Assembly (NCBI GenBank): GCA_017590115.1
Contig: JAGGNK010006892.1
Span: forward strand, 15,539,736 to 15,603,735
Length of the DNA stretch: 64,000 bases
Direction: 5' to 3'
Source of the DNA: Montifringilla adamsi
Taxonomy: Eukaryota; Chordata; Aves; Passeriformes; Passeridae
The notes beneath the pieces were generated by a model that worked only from the letters and a program-made list of their open reading frames with translations, did no database searches and was not told the DNA's origin. Below are positions 1-11,350 of the stretch, one piece after another. Both the position numbers and the translations under genes were made by a program. How positions within the stretch are numbered: position 1 is the stretch's first letter; each line of letters opens with the position of its first letter.

Positions 1-3000
1 AAAGATCTAGTCAATTCCACTCCTATTCTCAATGGCCCTTTTCAGGTGTCTTTCCCTCCTTTTTCACTATACAGAGGATTTGGTCCCTCTCACTGTCAGT
101 CAAGATAGAAGAATATTCTCCTTAGCAATATTAATCATGCATCATTCCTCAGCCCATAGGATGATGCTAATTAAATGTGTCTGGCCATCTGTTTTTAAAA
201 CAACAAAAGAAGAAAAAAAAAGAGAGGCAAAACCCCACATTTTTTTCAGTCACAAAAATGTCACAAAAATGACAAACTAAAGGGGACCACAGTCAGGCAG
301 AGTTTCATACATGTAAAAGTTAAGAACATGAAAGTATAGTAACAGATGATCTGTTTCAGAATGAGAATCTGTTTAACCCAGTCTCCAGCAAAGGCCATCA
401 ATACCTACCCAGGGAAGAGCAAGGGCAAAGCAAATATACGTGGTACATCCCAAAGTGCTCTCCAATCTCTGCCTACCTTCAGAACAGAATATCCAGGAAT
501 ACTCTGAGCTGGATATGGTTTTTATATTTAGCAGTCCTCAAAAAATTTTGATTCTGATACTTGTCCAGTCTCTGTCTGATTCCACGTTAACTTTTGGCAT
601 CTGGAACCTCCGTTAGCAAGGTACACCACAGATTGACCTTCTAAGATTGCTTTGGCTACATGGCAGACCAGCAGAAAGTCTGATGGCTGCTGAGACTGGC
701 AGACTGAATAGGGTTGGTGGCAGATTGGATTGAGATCTAATCCTCAGACTGGGAAAGATTCTAAATAATCTGCTCATTCTGCCCTCTTTTGCACTACTGC
801 AAGCTCACAAGAACTACATCTGGGAGCAAAAAGAGGTGCCCCAACCTTTTCTTCTTTTTTTTTATTCCTAGGACAGTATTCCTTGACAACAGCTGCTGTT
901 GTCAAGCACAGAGGTGTCACCTCCCAGTGCCTGTTGATGCCACTGGTGATAGCTGTAAGTGTTCCAGAAGGTGATGTGTGGGCACACAGATAACAGTGTC
1001 TGGGCTGAGACAACCCACCAGGCTCTGCAGCTGGGTGATACACAAGGCAAAAATGCTCTGATGCTTGTTGTGACCTACACACCGCTGCCTCATGCTGCTC
1101 ACCACTGCCATGTCCTTTGTCTTAATGCTTATTACAGTGTCTGGGCATTTGAAATGCACCAAGCCATCATCATTTTTCCATTATTGGAAAAAAAAAAAAA
1201 GTAAGAAACCTAGTTGCATTGTTCAATCTGCCTCCCTGCAAAGGGAGATGTGTTCCCTGCAGCAAATGTGATCGTACTCACAGTTTTAAATGTCTCAAGT
1301 AATTGTGCTTTCACATTTCCCTTACAAGACTATTCAACACTTCCAAGTAGCTCAAGCTTTTCCTGGCATTCTGTCTAAATATTCCCTTCTTAATCTCATC
1401 TCATTACCTCCTAAGTAATTGTATTCTGTCCTTGGGGTCTATTCACTTTGCACATTTACAGACTGCTACCCAGTTCCCCTGAGTGTAAGCCTCACTCTGA
1501 GGCAAATGACACATTTTTACATTTGAAATCTTTCCTTCAAACTATCCACAGTTACTTTTGCAATCTCTTTTACTAAGGTAGTCTATACAGATAAATGAGA
1601 AGATAAATTTCTTTAGAGCCTTGCAACCTAGTCTGCCTTCTTCACCCTTCTTTGAGGTATTGTCCCACACATATTCATGTGAATGGTACTTTGAACTCAA
1701 ATACTCTTTAAATGCCTTGAGTTTGTGAGGCTGGGATCAATATACAAAGTAGAAACAAAAAGGAAATGGAAAGTAAAATACAGTGGGGAAAAAAAATCTC
1801 CAAAACTCAAAAGGCCTGTAGTCTGTTGTTAAGGGAGATTTTTCAAGCCTTTCATACTCTGTGGCTGGTTTCCATTTTTCAGATGTATTCAGTTAAAAGT
1901 ATTCTTTTTCCTTTTTTGTATTTCCACTTTATAGAACAAACCCTAATAATTCTTCTTCATTTATTGCCTCTTTTTTTCATCCAATTCTGAAAATAGTTCT
2001 TCTCCCTTCTTCTCTCACCTAAGATTGTCTGTGACATGCTTACATGATTGCAAGAGATTTATCCTTCTGGTCTTATTTTCATCTTCCCTGAATGGCTTCC
2101 AGTTCACTGTGAATTATTTGATAGTATGGCAAAATGTAATCCATGCTTGCCATTTCCCTGGCTTTCTAGCAAATGTTTTGCTAGACATGAAATATGGACA
2201 TACTAGAGAGAAAGGGATGTTGTATGGTTGTGGTGCTCATCCAGCTCCCCACAGGCTTGAGACAGCCGGGTTGTCTTTGCAGGAATGTGGTCAGGGATAT
2301 TTCTTGTTTATGCCTCAATCTGGAAAGGGCTGGATTGAGTTTCAGGGCTGCTGGCTGGTCAGTGTGGCTGACAATCCTCGGACAAGGTTTGCTTTCCAGA
2401 CACTGCTTAGAACCCATTGTTCCAGAGAGGTGCAGACTAAGCCCAAACACTTGGAGCTCACCACGGACTAAATTAAAAGCTAGAGAATTCTCTCTCTCAC
2501 CCTGCTGCTGCTGCTATACTGCTGCTTGCCTAGAGATGACTGCTTAAAAATTATATTGGTTATTACTAGACATTGCAGGAGTGCTTGAGATGGATCAAAA
2601 TATTTGGAAGACTGAAAGTACCTTAATATAGGGGTGGAATTTAAGGCATATATTTTCCTATTCATATCCAGTTTTACACTTTTAAAGTGCTTGAATGTCT
2701 GGAATTATCATGTGGATATGATTTAGCAGCCCTCTTTGCCTATCTTTTTTGGGCAGAGAAAACAAGAGCAAAAGGAAATTATATGCATCCCTAAAGAGTA
2801 CAATTTCTCTTCTTACGGTAAACATTTCTTGCACTCAAGGTGAATGCCACATACAGTTCTCTATTTTGTTTCGAATGTGGCTGGTCAACCACTCAAGTAA
2901 TGCTAATGGGTAACTTCAGTTAAATATGTTACAAGAGCCAGTGCAGTCCAGCTAAAAGGTGTGTGGTTGCACACGTTTTCATGGAGAAACCTCTGGACCA

Positions 3001-3039
3001 ACTCAACCTGAAAGCATTTTAGGTTTGTTCGCATCTCAG

Positions 3040-3540
3040 GTGCTGTGGACTCAGGTGCTGCTGTACATTACTGTGATAGTCACGAGGTGAAGCTGCTGCT
3101 GATGTGCAGCCTGGCCTCGCTTGCCACCTTGACAGGGATGCTGTGGAGAAGCCTGACTCCAAAATTGTTCCCATTGCCTGTGGTGGAGGCGCGGAGTCTG
3201 TGAACAGCGGTGTGAGACTTTCAGTCTCAGAAGGAATCTGCTGCAATGACTGCCTTCCTGGTGCCCATTTTCAGCCTCATCTGCAGCTCAGCTTGGTGCC
3301 TGCACATCGCAATATCAGTAGCAGGGACTGCCCGGGGCTGCAGGAGCGAAGCTGGGGCTGAGATCAGCACAAACCCATTGCGTGACGACCCCGCACAGCC
3401 CCAGCTCGCCTGGGAGGAGGCAGCGTGGCAAGGGGAGCTCCCAGGAGGTCCTGGGGCTTCTACTGGAAGTAATGGAAGCAGAAATGCCGCTGGCACTCAG
3501 GGAAGCAGCTCTTCCAGACCCGGTGGGGCTGCACTATTTT
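3040..3540. other. GC-rich islet with scattered CpGs
   Basis: This interval is clearly richer in G+C than its AT-rich flanks and holds about a dozen CpG dinucleotides, including GGCGCGG near 3190 and a cluster near 3380-3395. Overlapping ORFs of 70-100 codons occur on both strands, as expected when GC-rich sequence lowers stop-codon frequency. No splice-bounded exon or protein motif is evident. It could be a weak CpG island, an old repeat or an exon of an unannotated transcript. Confidence 0.4.
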
Positions 3541-4874
3541 ACATCAGTTGAGGATTTAATCTTGTGCTTGAAGTACATCTTTAAGCTGAATGAGAACAGC
3601 GCTGCTAAATGCCTTCCTGTTTAAATGATGAACTCAGCGGCTGAAAGAATATAAAATATTTATGACATGGAGGAAGAAAACGCAGTTGCTAAAATGAAGC
3701 ACAGTTGAAATAAGGATACAGAGGGAATCTGAGTCTTCCCCTCTTTCCTTTGCCTAAGCCCAGCCTTACTTACCCTGCCACGATGGAGTAACTCCATTGC
3801 CTTCCATTGATTTATACCAATGCAACTGCCACCAAAACTAAAACCTTTTCTTCAACTGATTAACAACTACACTTGTTCAACATTTTTAAACATAAATGAC
3901 GAATAATGAGATTGGGAAATTCCTCTCCACTACTTCTTGCCTGACCTAGATTGTTACAGGGCCCTTTGGCCACCGTCAGCTGTGTCTATCCCTGGTAAAC
4001 CCCTAGATATGTCCATGGTTTTATGCCAGGCCCCTCCAGTGGGCAAGTGGAGGCTTTTGCCACTGGAAAAGCTCTGCAATCTCTGTCCTGTAGCCTCCTA
4101 GTGTCAGCCCTGTTGTCAGGTGCTCTAGTAAACAGTATGAATACTTCTGAGTATGTGCCTTTGTGAATTGACCTTCCCAGATTACTTACAAACAGTCTAA
4201 AAAAACTCCCAAACACACCCAAACTCAACTCTGTGGGGCAGCTGCCTGCAGAGCTGGGTGCTGGTCAGGATGTGCCACGTCACCTGCATCACCAGAAGTG
4301 AAAGATATTCTGTGTGCTTGTAATTCCAGCTACCACTAAGCCACAGAAGTCAATCATTTTACAGTTTACCATTACTCTTTCATATTTCCATGCCTTAAGG
4401 CATTTTAAAAGCTCTGCCTAACTCTCCTGGCTTCTGTTGAAAGCAGAAAGCATTGGACTGGCCATGTACCGTGCAAACACGTCAGAGCATGCTCTCCAGT
4501 CTATTTTGGTGAAGCCTTGGTTCACAGGGAGTGGCACAGTTAGCTCCAAATCACATCTTGTGCAGCCTTACTTTCAAAGGCTTTATTTTTAGTTAATTTT
4601 AAATGCATTGTTTCTACTTTTTTATATAAACAGATATAAAGAAAATGGAATAAATTGTTTTTCAAGTGCACAAAACCATCTTTCTGCTCTCTTTACTGTA
4701 CAATGGGACTGTTAGTAGTGAAAGACTATGACAACGACTAAACCAGACAGTTACAATATAAGGAATTTTTACAAGTTTTCTGATAGGAATTCCCTAGCAA
4801 AGAATTCTCTGTTGAAGATCCTATGAGGAATAGACCAGTTTATACAAAAGTATCATTGTTGAAATGCTTATTTT

Positions 4875-4907
4875 CTTTTATATATATATTTCTTTATATA
4901 TATATTA
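4875..4907. repeat. AT dinucleotide microsatellite, duplicated block
   Basis: Two TATATATATAT runs are separated by a short TTTC-like spacer and followed by an A9 tract. The block reads as a near-tandem duplication of a CTTTATATATATAT-type unit. It is low-complexity DNA able to form an AT hairpin, with no further function visible. Confidence 0.8.
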
Positions 4908-6797
4908 AAAAAAAATCCATACTTCTGCATGCCAGTGGGTGTATGTCTGCATCTCAGTGGCATGGTATGACTCAGGGAAAGGCTACAGCAAGAAAATAAA
5001 TATTTGTGTGGGGGTGCCCAGACAGCCCATACTCTTGAAAACCAAGCAGAGTGACAGCATAGGAAGATACCAGGGATACCCACACCTGGGAGAAGTGCAT
5101 TTGAGCCCAGGTAGCACCCTCACTGGTGTGTCACGTTCTGTGGAGTGAACTTGTAATCCAAACAGTGGCTAGGTGTGCACACAAATGTGTGTGTTTGTGC
5201 AACCAAAGCTGTCCTAGGTTGAATGTACAAGGGTGATTAGAAATCTGCTGTGTTTGCTGGTATTTTGGGTTTAGTATTGCAATTTGTCTGCTGTATCACT
5301 GATATCGATCCTGAAGTAATTCAGTCATTGCCAGTTAATTATTCATAGTTTATAAAGAAATAAGGTAACTTGGTTCTGATTTGGTGTAAACCACGTGAGC
5401 TGAACATTTTTTTTCCTGTGGCAGGTGTACACTTTGTGTAATTTTGGGCAGAAAATACCTTGTTGTCTCTTTTCTAATTATAGTTATCGATCATATGAGA
5501 AGTAAGAACTGTTCACAAATGTAGAGCAAAGCATATTTTACATCCCTTTTCACTGCTTTACTAAACACCACCATTTAGATAAATGAAGCAAAATGGATAC
5601 ACACTTTCCCTGAGGGTAATTTTTTGAATCAGTTACTGCATTAGAGAGTCTATTGTTGATACTACCATTGTGCTGCTGGTACAGTCCCTGTTAACCAGAT
5701 AACCCAATAGCTGGCAATTTAGGACAGTGCAGACACAGACCAACACAGGTGGTTTACTGCCACTCAGATCCTCTGTCTCTTTTAGCATAGCTCAGGCTTT
5801 ACCCAATCCAGCCACTGCAAGGAGTTCATTGCAAAAGTAAATAAGTGACAAATGGGGAAATATAACCAGGTGCCACAACAACAAGAAACTGCCACGAGGA
5901 ATTTTTGTAAGAGATTTGTGATGAAGTCATTTTGTCTTCATTTTCCACATCCATTTCCACACACTGCTTACCTGGTCTATTTAAAGCATTCTTTCAAACA
6001 GATGGGAACCTGGTTTTGATAAACGCCTAGTTTTAATTCAATAAGAAGTATAATGTGTGTAGGTGGTATGTCGCATACTTTGTCCCTTTTAACATAACTT
6101 TTAAAGCTCTAGAAGAGACAATTTATTTCCTCAGTTTGGTCTACAATCTAGTTAGACAGCTATCTATTTAAATCTAATGGATGGATGGATCTTTCAGTTT
6201 AAAAAAAAAATAAATTCAAAGCCTAGGCAGATTTTGAATGTGTATCTGCATTTTTTTGTTGTTGTTGATGATGTTTTTTTGTTTTGCTTTTTGTGAGCAA
6301 AGACATTTGCAAAGGAGATGGTCCTAATTTGGGCATCTGGGTCTCTCAGGTTGGAGGTGGGTGTGAGGTAATTTGTGAGAGGAGAAAAACATCCTTTTTG
6401 AGCAATAGTTTTCTAAGATGTAGGAAATTATATGTAGAGACAAGAAAGCAATTTTCAAAGTGGCAGGGTTACAGAGCCATAAAAATATCTTCAGCATATT
6501 CATAACAAAAGTTGAAAAGTATGTGAATAATGAGGAAGCAAAGTCTTCTGACAAAATTTTTTTAAACGGTCAAATCTAAATTTCATTTCAAAGGTCCATC
6601 AGAATGTCATAATCTTAATAGATTTAACAATAAAATGGAAGATGGAGCTAAAGGTCAGTGCATGCAAACTAAATAGGCCAGGACATATTTAATGATGAAT
6701 ATGCAGTGATAGGGTATAAATTATGTCTACCAAGGAGAAATTTCTTGAAGTCCCTGTGGTTGTTTCCCAAAAAACCCTCACTAGCTCAGTGATCAGT

Positions 6798-6825
6798 GGG
6801 GAGGGAGGGGGGGATGGGGTTAGGG
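6798..6825 (+). other. Canonical G-quadruplex motif
   Basis: Five G tracts of lengths 4, 3, 7, 4 and 3 are separated by loops of 1, 1, 2 and 3 bases on the plus strand. This satisfies the usual pattern of four or more tracts of at least three Gs with loops of 1-7 bases. The surrounding sequence is AT-rich, so the tract is compositionally isolated. Whether it folds in vivo or regulates anything cannot be told from sequence. Confidence 0.8.
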
Positions 6826-7194
6826 TGGCAAAAATGTACATTAGAGTGCTAGAAATAACTAAGAAAGGAACTGATAAATAGAAAAACATATTATGCTATC
6901 ATGTTGATCTCTGATATGCTCTTTACTCTGATCACTGCACAAAAGGGTATAGGACAACTGAAAAAAGATAAAGGAAAATGTCACAAGCATGCTCATATCT
7001 ATGGAGTTGCTTCCAGGCAATTAAAAACTGCTGGGAAAAAATATCAGAGAAACTGCTTCTATGTTTGGAAAAGGAAGGAAGAACAGGGCTACAAGAGAGA
7101 AATATAAAATCATAACTAATATGGAGGACATGGAAAAAATGGAAATATTCACCTCTTTCACATGAGGCTTAGAGGCACCCTGTAAGAATTGAAT

Positions 7195-7335
7195 AACAGA
7201 ATTAATTAGGTTGGAAAACACCTCTGAGATCATCAAGTTCAACATATGACTGAGCACCAGCATGTCAAGACCATGGCACTGATTGCCACAGCTAGTCTTT
7301 CCTTAAGCACCTCTAGGGACTGTGATTCCAACACA
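7195..7335 (-). mobile_element. CR1 LINE 3' fragment (about 140 bp)
   Basis: Read on the plus strand, this has the reverse-complement CR1 3'-end signature. It opens with AACAGAATTAATTAGGTTGG, followed by a variant of 'cctctgagatcatcaag', then phrases such as 'accatggcactgattgcca' and 'cacctctagggactgtga'. These match the 3' region of avian CR1 elements. The copy is 5'-truncated, as is normal for CR1, and diverged, with small indels. It lacks any coding capacity. Confidence 0.85.
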
Positions 7336-8269
7336 GAAGATAAGTTTTAAATTTAAAAAATATATTTTTACACAGCTCAGAATACAACATAGATTTTTTT
7401 TGCTGTCAGATGGTGTCAAGGAAAAATTTACACATGGATTCAAAAGGAATTCCTTAAATTATATAGAAATAAATCACTTGATAGCTTTTAAATGTAACAA
7501 CTTGAATGCAACCTTAATGCAGAAAGGCCCCCAATCACCAACATCCAGAAGCTGGGAAGGATCACCATGTCTTTGCTGTGTGTCTTTTACTCTCTCATTT
7601 TTTGAACTCTGGGAAAGACTAGAGAGACAGAAAGATATGCATAGCTTTAAGAAAAGATCTCATTGAATTATGTTCCTACATTTATTGTGCTCCCTTGGCA
7701 GAAAAGTGGGAGCTGAAAGGATGGAAAATTCCTTTCAGGATGCAGGTGTTTGAAGAGAGTGTTCTTTGGGCCAAGTTTGACCTCAGGGATTCCTTCAGTC
7801 TTATCATGGTCCAGATGTCAGGGGGATGAGGGAGTCTCCCCCGTCACTTCTAGTGCTGCAGATCATCCCTAAGTAAGTATTATCTCTGAAATTTCAGAGC
7901 CATTGGTGACTTAAAAGCACAAACCCATTGACAACTAAGTGTGACTTAGTGATTTACCACCTGCATGTCATGCTCAGATATCTGTTGCAACAAGTCTGCC
8001 TCTGACAAAAAGTGAAATCTGTAAAGAACTGCTTTCCTCCATAAAAATCTCAGTTTTGTTTCTTCTGTCAATCGGCACCAAAAGCAGCTAATCCCCACCC
8101 CACAGTACCACGTGCTTGCCCATGGCTTTATTGCATATCCCACATAAATTGATAGCAGTTTTCTTATTGTAGACAAAACATTTACGATTATCTCATTTGT
8201 CCTAGCAACAAAAATAATGATGTATATTCAACCTGTCATACAAAATGATCTGAAAATGCTTTACAGATA

Positions 8270-8271
<2 letters not shown>

Positions 8272-8310
<39 letters not shown>
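8272..8310. repeat. Uninterrupted A39 homopolymer
   Basis: Thirty-nine consecutive A residues. The upstream 100 bp do not resemble a retrotransposed mRNA or SINE that I recognise, so it is called a homopolymer microsatellite. Exact length is uncertain because homopolymers are error-prone in sequencing and assembly. Confidence 0.9.
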
Positions 8311-8313
<3 letters not shown>

Positions 8314-8920
8314 AGAAGGGCTGCATGAAAAGACAAAAGAAAACAAATAGGTCTTCCTTGGTTTTTCAGCTGGAATTTCAAAGCATACCACACTTCTTTC
8401 CAAACCACATTTTATTCTTTTCAAAGTATTTGGAAGACCCAAAATGACATGTTTCTTCTGGATGTGATACCGCTTTTATAAGGATTTACTTGCTATCATT
8501 TTTTCTTTTGCCTGATCTTTTAAGGTTTGCAAATTCGTCCTACTTACCCTACACCAAATTCTAATGAAACCTAATATGATAAAAAAATTTTAAGAGCCTG
8601 GAATAATCGGTCACAGTTTTAGAACATTTTTAATGCCAACTTTTTTTCTGATACTGTATTTTTTAAAAGTTTTGGTGCACAGATGGTAGTGATATACCCA
8701 CTGTCTTTGTGAAACCAACTCTATAAATTCATTTATCAATACAGAATATCAATGCAGGTGCAGAAATACAAAATGTGAATATGGAAAAATGTACTTATTT
8801 AATTTGTAACTTTTGACTGCTTTAATGTTAAGGTTTTTTCCCCTTAGAGGAGCTCATGAGACCATTAAGGCAGCCTGTATTTCAAAAAATTGCTACCTTA
8901 CTCTCTATTTGCTTGTAGCT

Positions 8921-8974
8921 TTATGCACATCCTACAGCAAGGAGCACTTATGCATGTCCTATAGCAAGGATTGC
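8921..8974 (+). repeat. 27-bp tandem duplication, two copies
   Basis: Copies at 8921-8947 and 8948-8974 match at 21 of 27 positions and share TTATGCA, TCCTA and AGCAAGGA blocks. Because 27 is a multiple of three, the duplication stays in frame inside the 191-codon ORF of this region, giving two SYSK-containing peptides. I do not take that as evidence of coding. Confidence 0.75.
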
Positions 8975-9880
8975 TGGGGAGCTGCAAAGTCTCAAAGATC
9001 TGCTGTTAGTGGCATGGAGCAGAGCCAAATATGTGCCTGTCTCTGTTCTGCATCACCATTCCTTACCCCTGGTATTTCCATACATCACCTGGAAAGAAGT
9101 CCTGCCAAATGCCATGGCCAGGGCAATGGGGAGAGGTGGGCAGGAGGCTTCCCAGGCTCTGCTCACCTACACAGGCTAAGACTCAGAGCCCTTTTCCTGA
9201 ACTGGAGAGTACTTTCTTGCTTGTCCAAACATTTTTTTATTCTGTCTTGTCATTTGCGGCTGCATTACACATTCCTATTTACCTTCATTACATTCCTCTC
9301 CTGCTCTAGCAAATCCCCTTTTTCTGTAACTGAGAAAAGAAAAAAAAATTCATTTCACTATTTTGAAAGAAATCCTCAGAAAATTTAAAAATACTGAAAT
9401 AAAATATTTTAAACTAATTCAAAACTTTTTCCTTGGCTTTTTCATCCAGAACTGGTTGTTGAATTTGCTCAAAATTAGAAATACTTTTGGTTTTCTCCAA
9501 CTGCCAGTATTTTCTGTATTTACTGTGGAAAAAACCCATGCTAATCTCACCCTTAGCACTGATTATGCATGGCATGACAGGTGGTTTCTTAAAATGGAAA
9601 TACACTTCACTTTCCTAAAGTACTGGTAGAAATGGAATAGTTTAAAAATCTAATCTCTTCTCACTTTAGCCTGGTAAATGTCCCAGTGTCTTCAGAGGGC
9701 TCTGAACTAAAGCCTTGCATATTTCTTTCCTTTTGCTGTGAGTCTTTCAAATGAAAAGGTTAAATTAACTCCAATATGATATAGATGATATGTCTTATAT
9801 GTACCCCGTATTTTCAGTGTGTTAAATGGAAGTATTTCTTATACAAGTGAATTGTCTTGGTTTTTGACCCACTTCCTACT

Positions 9881-9881
<1 letters not shown>

Positions 9882-9918
<37 letters not shown>
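9882..9918. repeat. Uninterrupted A37 homopolymer
   Basis: Thirty-seven consecutive A residues directly after CCTACTC. No source transcript or target-site duplication was recognised, so the origin (microsatellite expansion or old retrocopy tail) is open. Confidence 0.9.
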
Positions 9919-9922
<4 letters not shown>

Positions 9923-10899
9923 CTAGATCGGATTCTATCAGAGTGCCAGCTTTCCTAACTGATCCTTGAATGCTCAGACAATTTTTCTGTATTCCTCCCA
10001 GGCTACCTCTCTATATATCCACCTTCGGTATGTTTGCTTTTGGTATCTGTGCTTGTCCAGGATCTTGCTGCTTTTTCGTGCTTGCAGATCTCCTGAATTT
10101 TTGCCTGACTTCCTCTTTGTTGGGATGCATTGCTCCCAAGCTTGGAGAATGCAGGTGAGGGTCTGTGGTGTGTTATGAGAGGATATGTATAGGTGAGGAC
10201 TGAGTGGGGAGGGCTGTGAGGAAAAGGAGGAATGCCTGGGATGATCCTGCATACACTTGATTTACTCATAAGGTGTAATACCAATGTGCATTCATTACCA
10301 GTGATGCTGCATCCCAAATGATACAGATTTTCCTTTTGAGGATAGAAAAAATATGAGGAAAAGAGATCAACTCAGAGTATCATGAGCACTGGAAAGGTTG
10401 GGAACAGTCCAGATTTCAAAGAGATGCTTAACTGCATTCTTCAAATATCTCTGTGAAACCCAGTTACACATGACAGAGAAATGGTATACTCATTGTGCTG
10501 GGATCATTTCTAACTGGAATTCAGCCAGACCTTTTTAAGCAGAAAGGCGGGCAGGGGCACAATCCTGTCATTAAATGTCCTTGTCATTTTATCTTCATTC
10601 CTCTGATTCATTGCAGATGGTGCTTTGGAAAATGTTTTAGTGCCTTTCTCACTTCAATTACCATCAGTTCACACTCAGTTCATAATGACAGAATAATTGA
10701 GCAGGGGACTGGTTCACAATCCTTGTGGATCTTTTTGACATTTACTTGTGGTTCCTCTAGTTCTTTATCTTGCAGCAGATTTTTACTTGGGAAATTAAAT
10801 CTGAAAATCTTTGAAGGTTTGAAAAAGTACAAAGACTGATTACTTTGGTCACTTCATATCAACATTAGATTAACTTCTTATGGATTAAAATGACATATC

Positions 10900-11350
10900 C
10901 TAAGCAAAAAAAAAATTATAACTATGAGATGTATGACTCAATATGAAGTCAGCACAGTGTAATTCACAAATTTTTTTCTTTATAGCAAAGTCAAGTCAAT
11001 AAAACACAATAACAATGTCCCAATACCATTATAACAGTGCTATTAGACAAACTTTAGGTGCATAAATTATAGTGAACAATAAAGTCAACCAAGCATTTAT
11101 TGTTTGTGATTCCCTGTGCATCATTTATTGGTTAATTTGTTATTGATACATTATACAAATATTAGAGAGGTTTCTGACTTTATAAGTATTATAATTGTTA
11201 TTGAAGAATGATGATTAGAGAATGAAAAAATTATGATCTTTATAACACTTTGCAGTCATAGGGGTGGTATGCAGCTAGTGTGATTCTACTGTGTAATGTA
11301 GTTCACTGACCATGATAATAGATTAGCTATGCCAATAAATTTAAGTGTTC
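10900..11350. other. Strongly AT-rich stretch
   Basis: This interval is dominated by A and T, with recurring TTATTG, ATTATA and TAAATTA words. No gene, tandem unit or transposon signature is evident. Such stretches can be conserved non-coding elements or simply AT-rich intergenic DNA; only a cross-species alignment can tell. Confidence 0.4.

Larger units (their letters stand above)
1..7194. other. Unique non-coding sequence, no gene recognised
   Basis: All reading frames are short and interrupted, and none resembles a known protein family. The longest, a plus-strand frame at 2025-2471 of 148 codons, is overlapped by ORFs in other frames and shows no domain or motif. The sequence is AT-rich except for a GC-rich islet near 3040-3540. 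Small low-complexity features are an AT dinucleotide block near 4880-4907, a short GGAT run at about 6178-6190 and a G-rich tract at 6798-6825. This is either intergenic or intronic; the sequence alone does not say which. Confidence 0.6.

Noticed and set aside
986..1166. Possible diverged repeat pair sharing ACAGTGTCTGGGC (about 991 and 1135)
   Set aside because: Only a 13-base exact match plus weak flanking similarity; not enough to claim a duplication.
8813..9388. Longest ORF in the window (plus strand, 191 codons)
   Set aside because: No recognisable domain, odd composition with a Phe/Ser-rich tail, and no splice or conservation evidence. An ORF of this length is plausible by chance in 64 kb read in six frames.
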